Below, piece after piece: positions 62,534 to 64,000 of a stretch of 64,000 bases of DNA (the first letter of the stretch is position 1; every line of letters starts with the position of its first letter). The notes beneath the pieces are model-generated. The model saw nothing but the letters and a program-made list of their open reading frames with translations, searched no databases and was not told the origin of the DNA. The stretch is from Antarcticibacterium sp. 1MA-6-2. GTDB lineage: Bacteria; Bacteroidota; Bacteroidia; Flavobacteriales; Flavobacteriaceae. Location of the stretch: positions 3,224,001-3,288,000 of the forward strand of contig NZ_CP091036.1 in the NCBI RefSeq assembly GCF_021535135.1, given 5' to 3'. The translations under genes and the position numbers were made by a program.

Positions 62534-62560
62534 ATTAACGAGAATAGGGAAATTTCAGGT

Positions 62561-64000
62561 TTACTTAAACAAAACAGGTCGGGGTTTCCCGAATTCGAAA
62601 TCCTGAAATCCAAAGTCGTTTGTATTAAAAGTGTTCGTTCGGAACAAATTGTTTCCACGACCAGGCATTTCAGGAAAAAATGAGAAGGAGAGCTGGAAAG
62701 TATCAAACACCAGGTAATCATTACTTATAATAAAACCTACGCCTATTGAGTTATAGATTTCACTATTAGCAATTTGCCTTTGCTCATCACCAATTGCGGC
62801 CATAGTATAGTTGAGGTAAGGGTTTAACCTGAAGCCCCATAAATTCCAGGGAGCATAAAACTGTGTTTGAAGGGTTAGCAGGAATTTTCTCGTACCATAG
62901 AGCGAGCTGTGAAAGCCCTGAACACCTATATTGGAAATATCCTCATAATCTGGTCCGTAAAAACCTAAAATATTTCCATGTTCGTTAACCGTGAGCCTGT
63001 CGCCAAACGAATTTAAGCGGTTTCTCCCCCAGATAAGTTGTGGTTTCACAAATTGGCGCATCTTCCAGGTAGGGTTAAGATCAATCAACTTTGTGAAATA
63101 ATTGGCCTGGAAGGAATAGGTAGTTTGTTCGGTTCTCTTGTTTCCTAAATAAGTTCCTGCCTCAAAATTAGTGCTGAGGAAACCCCAGCTAAAATAATCT
63201 CCATAAGCCACACGTCCACCCAGGTATAAGCGGCCATGCCCGTTCTTGCGTTGGTGTCCTGCGGTTATGCCGTAGATCGTGCCTACTGGTACATCTTCAA
63301 TAATCCCATAATTAAAAATATACTGGTCTTCCACATACTGCCTTGAAGTGATTCCAATTCCCGCCAGGTAAAAGGTTTCACCTGAAAAAAATCCAATACT
63401 GTCAAATTCTGCTGAAGGTTTTTCGCGATAATCTACATTGAGCATTCTTGCGGAAGTAATGAGATTGGTTGTGCGATCATCCTGAGTATTTCCTTTAAAA
63501 ATCCGGAAGGAGTGTCCTCCCCAGAAATCGTATGTGTTGTATTTAAAACTCTCCAGTTCCATCTCCTGCAAAGGATTTTGCAAAGAATCTTTCCTGTAGT
63601 GTTGATCCAGATAAATACCTCCTGCCCATCGGGTAAAAGGGGAATAAAAGTTTCTTTCGGCATTAAAACCTTTATAGTAAGATTCATCAATATTTCTTAA
63701 ATACCTAAGGCTTGTTCTTATGTAAGTATTCTTGAGATTAGGTATGGTATAACCCAAATCATAAGCATTATCCCCCTCGTCAAACTTTCGGGTAAAGCGA
63801 GTACGGAATTCGTGTCCTGTACCTGCAAAATTTCTTTCTTTCAGTCCAACCGAAGTATGATCTGGTGAAAAGGATCCTTCAGGAATAATGCTCCAGGAAT
63901 CCAGTACTCTCACCGTTACATCTACAGAATCTCTATTTTTTCCATGGATAAACTGAGGCTTTACAAGGACACTCCTCACATGGGAGCGGGAACGTATTAA
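62561..64000 (-). CDS. BamA/TamA-like outer-membrane barrel (5' part outside)
   Basis: Open frame running off the right edge. The edge-proximal part (about 63800-64000) reads like the end of a POTRA-type domain (VDVTVRVLDSWSIIPEGSF), then a 16-strand-like barrel with alternating Tyr/Arg/Gly strands (GTGHEFRTRFTRKFDEG, YIRTSLRYLRNIDESYYKGF, GRLYLGGRVAYGDYFSWG, FQANYFTKLIDLNPTWKMRQFVKPQLIWG) and a C-terminus rich in F and N. Omp85-superfamily resemblance is by pattern; it could equally be a surface-antigen/phospholipase-associated barrel. Intact as far as seen. Confidence 0.75.
   Translation of the reverse strand, partial: LIRSRSHVRSVLVKPQFIHGKNRDSVDVTVRVLDSWSIIPEGSFSPDHTSVGLKERNFAGTGHEFRTRFTRKFDEGDNAYDLGYTIPNLKNTYIRTSLRYLRNIDESYYKGFNAERNFYSPFTRWAGGIYLDQHYRKDSLQNPLQEMELESFKYNTYDFWGGHSFRIFKGNTQDDRTTNLITSARMLNVDYREKPSAEFDSIGFFSGETFYLAGIGITSRQYVEDQYIFNYGIIEDVPVGTIYGITAGHQRKNGHGRLYLGGRVAYGDYFSWGFLSTNFEAGTYLGNKRTEQTTYSFQANYFTKLIDLNPTWKMRQFVKPQLIWGRNRLNSFGDRLTVNEHGNILGFYGPDYEDISNIGVQGFHSSLYGTRKFLLTLQTQFYAPWNLWGFRLNPYLNYTMAAIGDEQRQIANSEIYNSIGVGFIISNDYLVFDTFQLSFSFFPEMPGRGNNLFRTNTFNTNDFGFQDFEFGKPRPVLFK

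Noticed and set aside
1..64000. tRNA or rRNA genes
   Set aside because: No cloverleaf, CCA-end or T-loop GGTTCRA pattern with a matching acceptor stem was found by eye; a tRNA scan would be needed to exclude one.

Overview
The window looks like a chromosomal segment of a marine-type member of the Flavobacteriaceae (Bacteroidota), in the general area of Gramella, Salegentibacter or Salinimicrobium. This rests on a SusC-like TonB receptor, promoters of the TAnnTTTG type, the gene block prs - rplY - pth - ribF - HTTM - serS - ksgA - mgtE, a fused ornithine/glycine-lipid acyltransferase, and protein wording throughout. The genus is only a guess. I found no tRNA, rRNA, CRISPR array, prophage or complete insertion sequence.

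The dominant observation concerns the sequence itself. About 30 genes or gene segments are apparently broken. In almost every case the break lies where protein homology predicts the hexamer RCCGGY (GCCGGC, ACCGGT, GCCGGT or ACCGGC), and the inner CCGG reads as CTTAG, CTAAG, CTTAAG, CTAGG, CCTAG, CTAG, TTAG and similar. I found no intact RCCGGY in 64 kb, while over a hundred CCGG sites with other flanks read normally. The best explanation is a DNA modification at RCCGGY that corrupts long-read consensus calls. The genes are then real and intact, and the strain carries an RCCGGY-specific modification system, probably outside this window. About ten further single-base indels, several of them in homopolymers, fit the same kind of data. 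I therefore annotate the broken genes as single reconstructed CDSs; with the inferred corrections every reading frame closes, apart from one unresolved in-frame TAG in the LigD region.

Layout. 1-5.4 kb: 3' end of a PNGase F-like N-glycanase, gamma-glutamyltranspeptidase and a TonB receptor. 5.9-6.5 kb: beta-carbonic anhydrase. 6.9-17.3 kb: two divergent modules that both pair a DUF1080 (3-keto-glycoside hydrolase/lyase family) with a SUMF1-fold protein, one with a Tat-exported Gfo/Idh/MocA oxidoreductase, the other with a 1148-residue propeller/HEAT/cytochrome c lipoprotein. 17.7-20.5 kb: LigD (phosphoesterase-ligase, then polymerase). 21-34 kb: housekeeping block from prs to a 2-hydroxyacid dehydrogenase.

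34-41.5 kb: intergenic repeats, YwbE, an NAD(P)-binding protein, a fused OlsF-like acyltransferase, aspartate kinase, two tandem GNAT paralogues, fructose-1,6-bisphosphatase and a TerB-like protein. 41.6-48.7 kb: the ligase-associated DNA-damage cluster (exonuclease, ATP ligase, DEXH helicase, PdeM), interrupted between ligase and helicase by a DUF559 gene set in four copies of a palindromic repeat. 48.8-54.3 kb: GH15 glycosidase, glucose dehydrogenase, a TspO-like membrane protein and a flavin disulfide oxidoreductase. 54.5-57.9 kb: mfd. 57.9-60.5 kb: three unrecognised secreted or lipoprotein genes, each preceded by a copy of one short repeat. 60.8-64 kb: asnB and a BamA-like outer-membrane barrel running off the edge.
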